Positions 24,706 to 33,220 of a stretch of DNA of 64,000 nucleotides are shown piece by piece (position 1 is the stretch's first letter; each line of letters starts with the position of its first letter). The stretch is from the NCBI GenBank assembly GCA_023382335.1, contig JAMCPM010000015.1:62001-126000 (forward strand). The letters are read 5' to 3'. The notes below the pieces were generated by a model. That model searched no databases, had not been told where the DNA came from, and was given only the letters and a program-made list of their open reading frames with translations. A program made the position numbers and the translations under genes. Source of the stretch: Actinomycetota bacterium (GTDB lineage: Bacteria; Actinomycetota; Thermoleophilia; BMS3ABIN01).

Positions 24706-24984
24706 GTGATCAAAAACTTCAGGCATAAGGGACTGGAGAAATATTTCCTCAAGGGCGTCAAAAGCGGCGTTCAAGCTCAGCACGCCGACCGGCTGAGACT
24801 GATCCTCGGCCGGCTAAACGCCTCGACAGGACCGACGGACATGGATCTTCCCGGATTGCATCTTCACGAACTGTCCGGCAAGAGAAAGAGGACCTGGTCT
24901 GTGAGGGTGAGCGGCAACTGGCGGGTAACTTTCCGCTTTGAAGGAAGGGACGCCGTAGTCTTCGACAATGAAGACTACCATTAA
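24706..24984 (+). CDS. higB: HigB/RelE-like toxin
   Basis: A 92-residue ribosome-dependent mRNA-interferase homologue. [14 protein letters not shown] at the N-terminus, [12 protein letters not shown] and [23 protein letters not shown] are the typical HigB segments, ending FDNEDYH. It begins with GTG and is followed after 11 bases by the HigA antitoxin. Confidence 0.9.
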   Translation: MIKNFRHKGLEKYFLKGVKSGVQAQHADRLRLILGRLNASTGPTDMDLPGLHLHELSGKRKRTWSVRVSGNWRVTFRFEGRDAVVFDNEDYH

Positions 24985-24995
24985 AGGAGAATGAG

Positions 24996-25283
24996 ATGTT
25001 GATGCATAATCCGCCTCATCCGGGGGAAATCCTGCGGGAGCTGTGCCTCGAGCCATTGAATCTAACGGTTACTGAGGCAGCTGAGGCTCTGGGCGTGAGC
25101 CGCAAGACGCTTTCGGCTATTCTAAACGGCCGGGCGGGCATCAGTCCCGAAATGGCCGTGCGGCTCTCGATCGCTTTTGGCGCTTCGGCTGAGAGCTGGC
25201 TAAATCAGCAGACTCAGTATGATCTATGGCTGGCCGAGCAGAACCGCAAGAATCTCAAGGTGAGGAAGCTTTCGGCGGCATAG
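24996..25283 (+). CDS. higA: HigA-like XRE antitoxin
   Basis: A 95-residue Hig[59 protein letters not shown] is the standard HigA helix-turn-helix, and [15 protein letters not shown] is the conserved tail. AAAGGAG lies in front of ATG 24996; ATG 25002 is also possible. It is inserted between integrase-type remnants, so this pair may have served to keep an element in place. Confidence 0.92.
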   Translation: MLMHNPPHPGEILRELCLEPLNLTVTEAAEALGVSRKTLSAILNGRAGISPEMAVRLSIAFGASAESWLNQQTQYDLWLAEQNRKNLKVRKLSAA

Positions 25284-25346
25284 GTTGCTGTTTCAGCCCA
25301 AAGGTCTATCGAAGGAACTCGAAACGAAGCCATTATCGGTGCGTAT

Positions 25347-25364
25347 GTTGGCAAATGGTTGGCA
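25347..25364. repeat. GTTGGCA direct repeat, 11-bp period
   Basis: Two GTTGGCA copies (25347 and 25358) separated by four bases, matching the pairs at 24633, 27284 and 29702, and the TGCTAAC pairs beside the integrase at 61.7 kb. Located 70 bases before the first tRNA-Leu fragment. Confidence 0.6.
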
Positions 25365-25433
25365 AGAGCGGCCGCGGCGCAAGCGGGGAAGAAGATCAGA
25401 AAAGACGAAAGCACGGATTTAGAGGGAGATTCC

Positions 25434-25492
25434 TGGTGCCGAAGGTAGGAATCGAACCCCACACGAGGGGTGAACCTCACCGGATTTTGAGT
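25434..25492 (-). repeat. tRNA-Leu 3'-part fragment A (attachment-site copy)
   Basis: 59 bases that match tRNA-Leu (30901-30958) from CCA to the anticodon loop with one substitution and one inserted C. The sequence then departs into arm-type repeats (TTCTTGTCACTTCTTGTCAC). This is the oldest recognisable of three copies. From 25493 to 25817 there is no gene; a short frame at 25768 ends at the junction with the truncated WTWYD gene. Confidence 0.85.
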
Positions 25493-25817
25493 TTGGTGCC
25501 TCACGTACCTTCTTGTCACTTCTTGTCACTTCTAGTACCTGATAGTCCCAGTCCCTGATTTCCTGTGCCATAAAACAACATTTCCGGCGAAGGTTGGTTC
25601 GGGTGTCTCCTTCTGGTCCCTTTACTATGTTGGACCCCTCACGAAAAACAACTGAATACAATTGACACAATTACCTTTCCGACATAATATTAATGAGCTT
25701 CTCTTCTGACAACCATGCTTAACGCGATTTTCGGGGCTTGCGACATAATTACAGATGGGGAGTTCTGATGAAATACTTTTTGCCCGGACTTGAATACAAA
25801 AAGGTAACCAAACCTAA

Positions 25818-26561
25818 GTCAAGGCCTGGAAGCAGGGCGGCGATGAAAATTCAGACCCGCGCAAGGTGATCGCCTCACAACGGGTCCTCGACAATGGAGC
25901 TTTCAACGAGATGCCGGGCATTCCGAAGTGGCAATTATCTCCAGGCTGGTTCTGGACCTGGTATGACAACAATAGTCTCGGGGCAAGCGACTGGATCTGC
26001 ATAGGCAATCCGAATGCTCAATCAACTTACGTGGTTGTTCTAGTAGGAAAAGAGATCGTGTATGAGGGATACCTTCAGGCGAACAGCACAGTGCCGGTAC
26101 AGGTTCCCCGTGGCAATGCGGCGGGAATGGGTGGGCCAGTTGCTGCAATAAGCTGTTCCGATTCATCTTGTGCCAATCTGGGAGAAAATATCTATGCGAC
26201 GCAGCGGGTGGTCTGGGGCCCCTCCTTCAGTGAAATCTCCGGCTACGGCGATTTCAAGAGCAATGCAAACTGGACCTGGTATGACAATGCTTCGCCGGGA
26301 AGCGGGAACTGGGTCCTGCTTTCGAATTTGAATTCAGATCAAAGCATCTATGCAGAGGTCAAGATTGCGGGCATAGTTCGCTGGTCGGGGAATATACCAG
26401 TATTTAGCAATGTGACACCGACATTCCCGGGGATCATGGCAGGGCCTGTTGAAGTCAACGCCTGGAAGGATAGCTCGCGTAGCACTCCAACAGAGATATT
26501 TGCTTCTCAGCGCGTCCTTTGGAACGGTTACTTCAATGAATTGGTTGGCAAGGGAATTTAA
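25818..26561 (+). pseudogene. 5'-truncated WTWYD-repeat surface protein
   Basis: Homology to the long WTWYD proteins begins abruptly after TAA at 25815, in the middle of a repeat (VKAWKQGGDENSDPRKVIASQRVL), with no signal peptide or beta-helix domain. Two complete repeats follow (FWTWYDNNSLGASDWICIG.. and NWTWYDNASPGSGNWVLLS..), and the normal family end WNGYFNELVG is kept. A GTG at 25866 could allow translation of a 231-residue fragment, but without an export signal it would be non-functional. The truncation point probably records a recombination junction in the tRNA-Leu accretion zone. Confidence 0.7.
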
Positions 26562-26581
26562 ACAGGGAGATCTGCAACGTC

Positions 26582-26989
26582 GTGAATGTACAACTTAGAT
26601 GGAAAGCATTTTCCACATTCGCGGTATTAATTGTGATCTTTTTCTTTATTGCTTCTCTTTATAACGGTCGATCACAAAGTGTCGTTATCGATGTGGGAGC
26701 TCAAAAAGCCCTGAGCTTCCCGGATGAAGGTAGAACTTTTCTTGAAGATTGTGCAAGGACTGTGTGTGTCGCGGCCAAAGCGGCAGACATGCAAGCACAG
26801 GCGGATGCACAAAGAAGGGAACAAGAAGAAGCCGAAGCACGGGCTCAGGCCGAGGCTGTGGCAGCGAGTATTCAGTCCCAGACGTATGCCCATGCATCCG
26901 TCGCGGCGAGATCATACGAATCTGCGTCTTCATCACCTCCCCCAACCACAACTCAACATCTCTGCCCGATGGGTTATCCAGATTGTTAG
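26582..26989 (+). CDS. Small membrane-anchored protein with Ala/Glu-rich coiled coil
   Basis: A 135-residue protein of no recognised family. One hydrophobic N-terminal helix (FSTFAVLIVIFFFIASLY) is followed by a short extracytoplasmic domain with two Cys (CARTVC), a charged helix rich in Gln, Glu and Ala (MQAQADAQRREQEEAEARAQAE) and a Ser/Pro-rich tail ending CPMGYPDC. The start is a GTG at 26582 with GGGAGA upstream. It lies 20 bases after the truncated WTWYD gene. I cannot suggest a function. Confidence 0.5.
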   Translation: MNVQLRWKAFSTFAVLIVIFFFIASLYNGRSQSVVIDVGAQKALSFPDEGRTFLEDCARTVCVAAKAADMQAQADAQRREQEEAEARAQAEAVAASIQSQTYAHASVAARSYESASSSPPPTTTQHLCPMGYPDC

Positions 26990-27107
26990 CGTGCACATAC
27001 GATTATCGTCAGTGATCTTGCTTGCTAATGGTTGGCAAAGACCAATTCTCTGCCAGGTCTCGAGAAAAAGCGGTTCGCAATAATTGCGACATAAAGCAGG
27101 CAATTCC

Positions 27108-27165
27108 TGGTGCCGAAGGTGGGAATCGAACGCACACGAGGGGTGAACCTCACCGGATTTTGAGT
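27108..27165 (-). repeat. tRNA-Leu 3'-part fragment B (attachment-site copy)
   Basis: 58 bases matching tRNA-Leu 30901-30958 with one substitution. It is followed by arm-type sequence (TAGTTCCGTTTCG, TAGCGCGGTTTC, TTTACCTTC) and by the GTTGGCA pair at 27284 and 27295. It separates the module carrying the truncated WTWYD gene from the module carrying the complete one. Confidence 0.9.
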
Positions 27166-27283
27166 TTCGCGGCTGGCGTGCCTACCGATGCCGTTAGTTC
27201 CGTTTCGTCCCTTGTAGCGCGGTTTCTAAGGACTCTGTTTACCTTCTGATTACCTTTCTGTGCCATTCAATCCCAGGGATTTG

Positions 27284-27301
27284 GTTGGCAAAATGTTGGC
27301 A
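27284..27301. repeat. GTTGGCA direct repeat, 11-bp period
   Basis: GTTGGCA at 27284 and 27295 with AAAT between, identical to the pair at 29702. Probably an integrase or excisionase binding site left from a deleted element. Confidence 0.6.
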
Positions 27302-27372
27302 TGGAATCAATTGACATATCGTAGGATGGTTAATAAAATCACATTCCTTTTGTCAGCTATTGGGAACCCGAG

Positions 27373-29508
27373 ATGCAAGTACAAATAATAAAAATTACAA
27401 TCCCTCTTTCCTTGGTCACCCTTTTCTTGGTCGCAATAGTTTTTATATCGAACCAGACCTCAAGTATGGCGTTCTCTGCACAAGATTTTAGCTATCCAAC
27501 TACGTCAGTGGATGGGCTGGCGATCAGAAATGATTCCACGGGGGGAGATTGTACGCTGGTTGGTAACTGGGAGCCCACAACAAAAACATGCACTCTGACA
27601 ACTGATATATCGGTTGGTGTCAATCAGGGCAATGCCATTTCGATTTATGATAATGGGCTTACGCTTGATGGAAATCAGCATACGATCGATGGGCCAGGTG
27701 TTTACGGGATTAGCCTGGTTCAGGTTAACGGTGTTACCGAGGAAAATCTCAATATCAATAATTTCAATACGGGCATCATAGACAAGTACTCTAACAGCAA
27801 TTTGTTGATGAATAATAATATTGCTGCCTGCTATACCGGCATTTTGGTCGGAGGTGAAAACAACTTTATTAAAGGAAATAATCTCCCTGGTACAGTTGAT
27901 ATCGGATTGCAATTAAATGGAAACTACAATGTGATATCGGGAAATATATTCTCGAATAATAAATGGTACGGTATCATGTTGACATCAGATGGTAATGCAA
28001 TCGCGCACAATACATTGAATACTTCATCATTCTTCCTTGCCGGCTACTATAACTTGATAATTCAGAACAAATTCATGAATAGCTCGGCAGGAGTTGGTTC
28101 TCCGTCCGGTAACAATAAATTCTGTCTGAATCTTCCCGTCGGTGGAAATTACTGGAGTACCTGGACGGCCCCAGACAACAATAACGACGGCATTGTCGAC
28201 TATCCTTATACATTTTCATACCCCGATGGTCAGGATCTTGAGCCGTGGACTTCGCCCAATAGTTGGCCCAGCGAGGATATCGTTGTGCCTGACGTAAATC
28301 GTTACTGGACCTGGTATGATTCTGGTTCCATGAAGGATTGGGTGCTGATGGCCAATCCTGCCGACTCGGCTCAGGTCCTTAGTTTCAATCTTCTTATCTC
28401 GGGACAGCTCAAAACTCTCAGCAACAGCTTCGGTCTGGGTGAGGGCAGGGTACCTGCAGGCAAAACTCTCAGCGCAATCTATCCCGGTTTTGTGGGAGGT
28501 CCCGTAAGAGCTATCTCCATGAGCCAGAGAGCGATAGTCAGTCAGAGAAGTCTGATGGGCAATTCATTCGAGGAAGTCCTTGGAACTGACGAGAGCAAGC
28601 TGTCGGACCACTTTTTCTGGCCCTGGTATGATCAGAAGAGCATGGGCTACAAGGATTGGATCCTGATCGCGAACCCCGGCACTGAACAAATTATCGTTGA
28701 TGTAACTTTCACTGATATCAACGGTTCACCGGTGTACGCGGAGAATGTGGTCTTGCCGGACGAAAATTGGACACCTACTTTCCCGGGAAGCATGGGCGGA
28801 CCGGTCGAGGTCAAGGCTTACAAATTAGGGGGCAGCTGGCCAACGGATAAGAGAAACGTGATCGCTTCGCAAAGAGTCCTTTCCAACAATGGCTCGGCGT
28901 TTAATGAAGTTCCTGGCACGCCCGCCTCGGAACTGTCTTCAAGGTATCTTTGGACCTGGTATGACATGAAAAGTCCTGGCTTTTCCAACTGGGTTCTCAT
29001 CGCGAATCCCAATGATACTCCAGTGACATACCAAATCAAGATTGGCGGCATCGATCAGCCATGCGGCAGCTGCACGATTGCCCCCCATGACAAGATCACT
29101 CCCACTTTTCCCGGAACAATGGATGGCCCTCTGGAGGTGACCGCTTCAGATAGGGTTATCGCATCGCAGCGCATTGTAGCCGGTCCTTCTTTTGAGGAAG
29201 TTCCGGGTTATCCTCAAATAGGTCTTGCAACGGATTATCACTGGACGTGGTATGACATGCAAAGCACGGGAGCTTCCAATTGGATCCTCATCGCTAATCC
29301 TAACGATAACGATGTCACATATGAGATCAAGATCGCAGGTCAGTTAATGGAAAAAGGAACAATTCCCGCGCACAACAAAGTTACTCCGGTCTTTCCTGGA
29401 ATAATGAACGGCCCGGTTCAAGTAAGCACTTCGGGGCCGGTAATGGCTTCCCAGAGGGTCGTCTGGAACGGATATTTTAATGAGGTACTCGGGGCAGTCC
29501 TCAACTAG
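27373..29508 (+). CDS. Secreted beta-helix protein with four WTWYD repeats
   Basis: A 711-residue exported protein. Signal peptide at the N-terminus (IPLSLVTLFLVAIVFIS). Residues ~45-300 are a right-handed parallel beta-helix of the NosD/CASH kind (LTLDGNQHTIDGPGVYGISL, NNFIKGNNL). From ~310 four repeats of about 100 residues follow, each opening with WTWYD/WPWYD, then NWVLIANP, TPTFPGxMxGPVEV and ending VIASQRVL...FNEVPG; the last ends WNGYFNEVLG. Two full-length relatives lie at 48.3-52.6 kb. Base composition is lower in GC than those relatives, so it has a different history. Likely a cell-surface or matrix protein; ligand unknown. Confidence 0.8.
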   Translation: MQVQIIKITIPLSLVTLFLVAIVFISNQTSSMAFSAQDFSYPTTSVDGLAIRNDSTGGDCTLVGNWEPTTKTCTLTTDISVGVNQGNAISIYDNGLTLDGNQHTIDGPGVYGISLVQVNGVTEENLNINNFNTGIIDKYSNSNLLMNNNIAACYTGILVGGENNFIKGNNLPGTVDIGLQLNGNYNVISGNIFSNNKWYGIMLTSDGNAIAHNTLNTSSFFLAGYYNLIIQNKFMNSSAGVGSPSGNNKFCLNLPVGGNYWSTWTAPDNNNDGIVDYPYTFSYPDGQDLEPWTSPNSWPSEDIVVPDVNRYWTWYDSGSMKDWVLMANPADSAQVLSFNLLISGQLKTLSNSFGLGEGRVPAGKTLSAIYPGFVGGPVRAISMSQRAIVSQRSLMGNSFEEVLGTDESKLSDHFFWPWYDQKSMGYKDWILIANPGTEQIIVDVTFTDINGSPVYAENVVLPDENWTPTFPGSMGGPVEVKAYKLGGSWPTDKRNVIASQRVLSNNGSAFNEVPGTPASELSSRYLWTWYDMKSPGFSNWVLIANPNDTPVTYQIKIGGIDQPCGSCTIAPHDKITPTFPGTMDGPLEVTASDRVIASQRIVAGPSFEEVPGYPQIGLATDYHWTWYDMQSTGASNWILIANPNDNDVTYEIKIAGQLMEKGTIPAHNKVTPVFPGIMNGPVQVSTSGPVMASQRVVWNGYFNEVLGAVLN

Positions 29509-29525
29509 CAACAATAACGGGATCC

Positions 29526-29583
29526 TGGTGCCGAAGGTGGGAATCGAACCCACACGAGGGGTGAACCTCACCGGATTTTGAGT
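29526..29583 (-). repeat. tRNA-Leu 3'-part fragment C (attachment-site copy)
   Basis: Identical over 58 bases to 30901-30958 of the intact tRNA-Leu. It and the tRNA bound the innermost module (29584-30900), as attL/attR would. Arm-type repeats with a 10-base period (TAGCCCCTAC TAGCCCCTGA) follow to 29650. Confidence 0.93.
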
Positions 29584-29701
29584 TTTATTCCCTGCGTACC
29601 TTCTAGCCCCTACTAGCCCCTGATAGTACCTCGTAGAACCGGTTTCAAGAGGCCCATTTACCTTCTAGTACCTTCCCGTACCCTTTAGTCCCTGGAATTT
29701 G

Positions 29702-29719
29702 GTTGGCAAAATGTTGGCA
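29702..29719. repeat. GTTGGCA direct repeat, 11-bp period
   Basis: GTTGGCA at 29702 and 29713 with AAAT between. Same spacing and sequence as at 24633 and 27284. The interval 29584-29852 otherwise holds only arm-type repeats. Confidence 0.6.
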
Positions 29720-29852
29720 AAATACGATTGCGTAGAAAGAAATAGATAGTTTCGATTAGACTATAAATATGACAAGATCTCAGCGGGGAGTTCAGGGTTC
29801 GCATTGTTCCATGATTTGAAGATGACTTCGTTGTGGAGAAGGGACATAAAAT

Positions 29853-30299
29853 ATGGAAATGATTCTTGCCATTTTGGCAGCGGTAATCCTTACCTTAATC
29901 CTTACCTTTTTAAGGTATTGGATGCATTGGAAACAAAGAAATGATGAAAAAACTGAAGCCGTAGCCGCATTACGTTTTGAGCTTCAAACAAATCTTGGTT
30001 GGTTAGACGATGTTCTTGAGGCGCACATTTTATTGAACGATGAAGCTTGGGTCATTCTCAAAAACAAAGGATATATTTCGTATTTGCCGGCTCCTATCCC
30101 TAGGCGTGTCATTTCTATCTATGACATGGTACATCGGCTTAACGAGCAGATCGGTGTCCTCAATGAGAAGAACCGGTCAATCTATAAATCGCGCGGAGAG
30201 CAAAGGGAGGATAGAGACGTACTAAGAGACGAGATCAATGAACTGATAACTTTGCTTGACACGAGATTTCCCAAGATTGGCAGGAATTTCGAAGTGTAA
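29853..30299 (+). CDS. Membrane-anchored protein of unknown function
   Basis: A 148-residue protein with one N-terminal membrane helix (MILAILAAVILTLILTFL) and a charged, mostly helical cytosolic region (WKQRNDEKTEAVAALRFELQTNLGWLDDVLEAH). I do not recognise the family; DUF-type membrane proteins of this size are common in integrative elements. It lies inside the innermost tRNA-Leu module with no partner on its strand. Confidence 0.55.
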   Translation: MEMILAILAAVILTLILTFLRYWMHWKQRNDEKTEAVAALRFELQTNLGWLDDVLEAHILLNDEAWVILKNKGYISYLPAPIPRRVISIYDMVHRLNEQIGVLNEKNRSIYKSRGEQREDRDVLRDEINELITLLDTRFPKIGRNFEV

Positions 30300-30347
30300 T
30301 GGTGTTCAAATCTATTCCCCCTCGATTATTCCGCCGAATACCGGTGC

Positions 30348-30761
30348 TCATTTAATCATAGTCTTCACATGCTTTACCTGTGATGGGACCATCAACAGGT
30401 AAAGCAGGCGGGTAATACCCCAGGCGATCAACAGGTACACGAGCATCGCTATTATCGAAGTCACTTCCAGAACGTTGCCGTTAGAAGAGGGCTCGCCGAC
30501 CAAACCGAAGAAGGGAGCAAGGAACAGTCGGGAGACGCGGTAGATAAAACTGGCGAAACCGTTATCGGGGTTGGCCGCCAGGAGTTTCAAGATCACCCTT
30601 ATGCCGATGAGCGTCTCGAGGACCCCGAACACCAACCAGATCAATCCCGTTATTCGCTTAATCTCATTCTGTCGCTTAGCCACCTTGTCTTCCTCGACCT
30701 CCATCCCACCGTGTTCGCCGTATTCTTGATACTCGCGCTTATCCATTGGCTCAGGACTCAT
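30348..30761 (-). CDS. YggT family membrane protein
   Basis: A 137-residue protein. After ~35 charged residues come two membrane segments: ITGLIWLVFGVLETLIGIRVILKLLAANPDNGFASFIYRVSRLFLAPFFGLV and IIAMLVYLLIAWGITRLLYLLM. The RVSRLFLAPF segment is the YggT signature. YggT proteins have been tied to osmotic tolerance, but the role is not settled. GGAGA lies five bases before the ATG. Confidence 0.8.
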   Translation of the reverse strand: MSPEPMDKREYQEYGEHGGMEVEEDKVAKRQNEIKRITGLIWLVFGVLETLIGIRVILKLLAANPDNGFASFIYRVSRLFLAPFFGLVGEPSSNGNVLEVTSIIAMLVYLLIAWGITRLLYLLMVPSQVKHVKTMIK

Positions 30762-30900
30762 GACTTTCTCCTTAAAGAAGTTGTGATAAGAAGATTCCCG
30801 CCGAGAGGATGTCTAAACGGAACTACGGCGTGGAGCCCAAAACTTAATCTTCGCCTCGAAATATATGATTGGATCAACCAAAGGTGTGTAGGGATGTTTC

Positions 30901-30990
30901 TGGTGCCGAAGGTGGGAATCGAACCCACACGAGGGGTGAACCTCACCGGATTTTGAGTCCGGCGCGTCTGCCAGTTCCGCCACTTCGGCA
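30901..30990 (-). tRNA. tRNA-Leu (anticodon CAA)
   Basis: A 90-base class II tRNA with CCA encoded. Acceptor TGCCGAA pairs with TTCGGCA, the anticodon stem CCGGA/TCCGG encloses CTCAAAA (anticodon CAA), a variable arm follows, and the T arm is GTGGG-TTCGAAT-CCCAC. Its 3' 58 bases recur at 29526, 27108 and 25434, showing that it is the integration target for a series of elements. Confidence 0.95.
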
Positions 30991-31200
30991 CTGAAGGGGG
31001 AATTCTTCCTTCAGGATTCTATCCCATCCCCTTAAAAAAAGCAGACGGCGGCCACGCTGCGCCGGGCCCTGTTTAGCCATATACCTGCCCGGGTAAACGG
31101 CTACACAACAGGCGTGATTGGTAGTAAAATTCCATTCCCCGTGGTAAACTTAGACATCTTCGGGAGCCTGCAAGGTGCCTGGGGGAGGCAGAGGGACAAA

Positions 31201-31473
31201 ATGGAAGAACTGGTTTGCCCACATTGCCAAAGGGTCAGTTACAGCGCATCCGCGAGGGCGTTCTCTCCCTGCCCTCATTGCAAGTTCCGCTTCGCGATTT
31301 CCGAGGATAACGGCCGCAAGTACCTGGTTATCGATCGCCAGCTTGCCCATCTCCTCGACAATTACGCCAAGACGGTGGCGGAACACGACGACATCGAGGT
31401 CATCGTCGACCGGCGCGTGTCGAACAGGCCTTTCGACGGAGTCGACGAGCGCAAGGTGACCACGCCCAGCTGA
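31201..31473 (+). CDS. Small zinc-ribbon protein
   Basis: A 90-residue protein starting MEELVCPHCQRVSYSASARAFSPCPHC; the two CxxC pairs form a zinc ribbon. The rest (KYLVIDRQLAHLLDNYAKTVAEHDDIEVIVDRRVS) has no recognised motif. I start it at ATG 31201, after GGGAGGCAGAGGG, instead of at an upstream GTG without support. Function unknown. Confidence 0.65.
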   Translation: MEELVCPHCQRVSYSASARAFSPCPHCKFRFAISEDNGRKYLVIDRQLAHLLDNYAKTVAEHDDIEVIVDRRVSNRPFDGVDERKVTTPS

Positions 31474-31515
31474 TCCAGCCGCAAGCTAAATATATATAGT
31501 CCGAGGTTTCCCCAG

Positions 31516-31541
31516 ACCCGTGTCCATGACATGGGTTTTTT
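31516..31541 (+). terminator. Intrinsic terminator
   Basis: ACCCGTGTC-CAT-GACATGGGT forms a nine-pair stem with a three-base loop (one GU pair) followed by six T. It sits between the zinc-ribbon gene and the phosphatase gene, flanked by ATATATATA tracts. Confidence 0.85.
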
Positions 31542-31568
31542 GTTCGATATATATAATAGGCAGATCTC

Positions 31569-33104
31569 ATGAACGCACAGAAAACACTTTGGCTTTTCAC
31601 AGTCGCCTTTATCCTGCTGCTGGCCGTTGCGGCGCCGGCGCTGGCGGTGCAGTCAAAAAACGTCGCCGTCAGCAAGGTGACCTCAACCGCGGCGGTGCTG
31701 GTTGTGAAGGCCGACGTCACTGCCGACGTCGAGGTCGATTATGGCACGGCTCCGGGAGTCTATTCCTACACCAGGACAAGCAACGGCCTGATCAGGCATG
31801 AGATCGTGCTCGACTCGCTTACTCCCGCCGCTACCATTTATTACCGCGTTATCATCACCGACAGCGCCAATCCGGCTGCTTCGATCACTCTTCCCGAAAA
31901 GAGTTTTCATACGGCGCGGGCGGCAGGCCAGCCTTTCAGCTTCGCTGCCGCCGGCGATAACCGTCCGCCAACAAACAGTGATGTTACTCAGCCCGCGGTC
32001 TGGAACACGATCGTGGCCCAGATGTCTTCCGAGAATCTCGATCTGTCCCTTAACGTTGGCGATATCATCTATGGCTGGGGATCCGACACCCCGGTTCAGA
32101 ATGAAGCCAAGTACGACGGCCTGTTCGCGTCAACCGCCCCCCTGACGGCGACGGTGCCTTTGTATGTCGCGGTCGGCAACCACGAATGGATCAGCACCGC
32201 CGTAAACAAGACCGGGTACGAACGCGAACTTGCGCTTCCCGTCAACAATGGCGCCGATGCGGCCACCAATGGCGAGGAATATTACAGCTTTGACAGCGGC
32301 GACACCCATTTCATCGCGCTCTGCACGGAGATACCGGGGCAGGAGGGCACCGTCGTCGGCAACCAAAAAGCCTGGTTGCAGCAGGATCTGGCGGCCAATA
32401 CCAAACGCTGGATCGTGGTCTTTTTCCACAGGCCGATGTTTGCCGGCACCCATACCTCTGATCCCTGGACCGACGTGACCAACGTGGCCGGCCAGCAGAA
32501 CAAGGCCGACATGCAGGCGCTATTCACCCAGTATCATGTCAACCTCGTCCTCGAGGGTCATGAGCACTTATATCATCACCACGTTGAAGGAGGGGTCAAT
32601 TACATTATCACCGGCGGCGGCGGCGCGCCGCTATACCCGGCTCCGGCGCTGGGCGCCGGCGACATCTTCACCGCCAGCACCTTCGAGCACGTCAAGGTCG
32701 ATGAGACGTCAACCTCGTTGAATGTGACCGCGATCGATTCCACCGGCGTCACGATCGAATCGTTCACTCTCACCGGCCCCAATTTGCATCTGGCCCAGAA
32801 CCGGATCTACTGGTCCAGCTACGCCGATTACGTCAACCACGATCTTTCCGTCGAATATTCGATAGCAAACAGCGGTGGAGATGCCACGAATCTGCGGGTT
32901 GCCTACCTTAGCGCTTCCAACGGTGTGCTGCCGCTCACGTTCACCCCTGTCGTTCTGGGCGGTCTTGCCGGCGGCGCCAGCACTCCGGTCACGATCCACT
33001 ACCTGGTGCCGACGGGCGTCGCCGCCTTCCGGGCCACGACATATGTGACCTGCAACGATCCTTCCGGCGGCACCTACTCGTATCCAGGACCGCCTCCGCT
33101 GTAA
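31569..33104 (+). CDS. Secreted purple-acid-phosphatase-like metallophosphoesterase
   Basis: A 511-residue exported phosphatase. Signal peptide to about residue 26 (LFTVAFILLLAVAAPALA). Residues ~30-110 form the Fn3-like N-domain of purple acid phosphatases (EVDYGTAPGVYSYTR..). The catalytic domain has the metal ligands in order: GDNRPP, NVGDIIYGW, VGNHEW, VVFFHRPMF and LEGHEHLYHH. The C-terminal ~105 residues (NRIYWSSYADYVNHDLSVEYSI .. GGTYSYP) match the terminal module of the YCF48 protein at 140-2521. It likely hydrolyses phosphate esters outside the cell; the module may attach it to the surface. Confidence 0.88.
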   Translation: MNAQKTLWLFTVAFILLLAVAAPALAVQSKNVAVSKVTSTAAVLVVKADVTADVEVDYGTAPGVYSYTRTSNGLIRHEIVLDSLTPAATIYYRVIITDSANPAASITLPEKSFHTARAAGQPFSFAAAGDNRPPTNSDVTQPAVWNTIVAQMSSENLDLSLNVGDIIYGWGSDTPVQNEAKYDGLFASTAPLTATVPLYVAVGNHEWISTAVNKTGYERELALPVNNGADAATNGEEYYSFDSGDTHFIALCTEIPGQEGTVVGNQKAWLQQDLAANTKRWIVVFFHRPMFAGTHTSDPWTDVTNVAGQQNKADMQALFTQYHVNLVLEGHEHLYHHHVEGGVNYIITGGGGAPLYPAPALGAGDIFTASTFEHVKVDETSTSLNVTAIDSTGVTIESFTLTGPNLHLAQNRIYWSSYADYVNHDLSVEYSIANSGGDATNLRVAYLSASNGVLPLTFTPVVLGGLAGGASTPVTIHYLVPTGVAAFRATTYVTCNDPSGGTYSYPGPPPL

Positions 33105-33220
33105 ACCCCGGGCACGGCTCGACTTTCTTCCATCCGTTAAAGAACCACCGCCACGGGGAATAATCCTCGCGTATGGATCGCGCATTTTTCCTGCCGACAG
33201 CCTGCGACTGACGGGAATCC

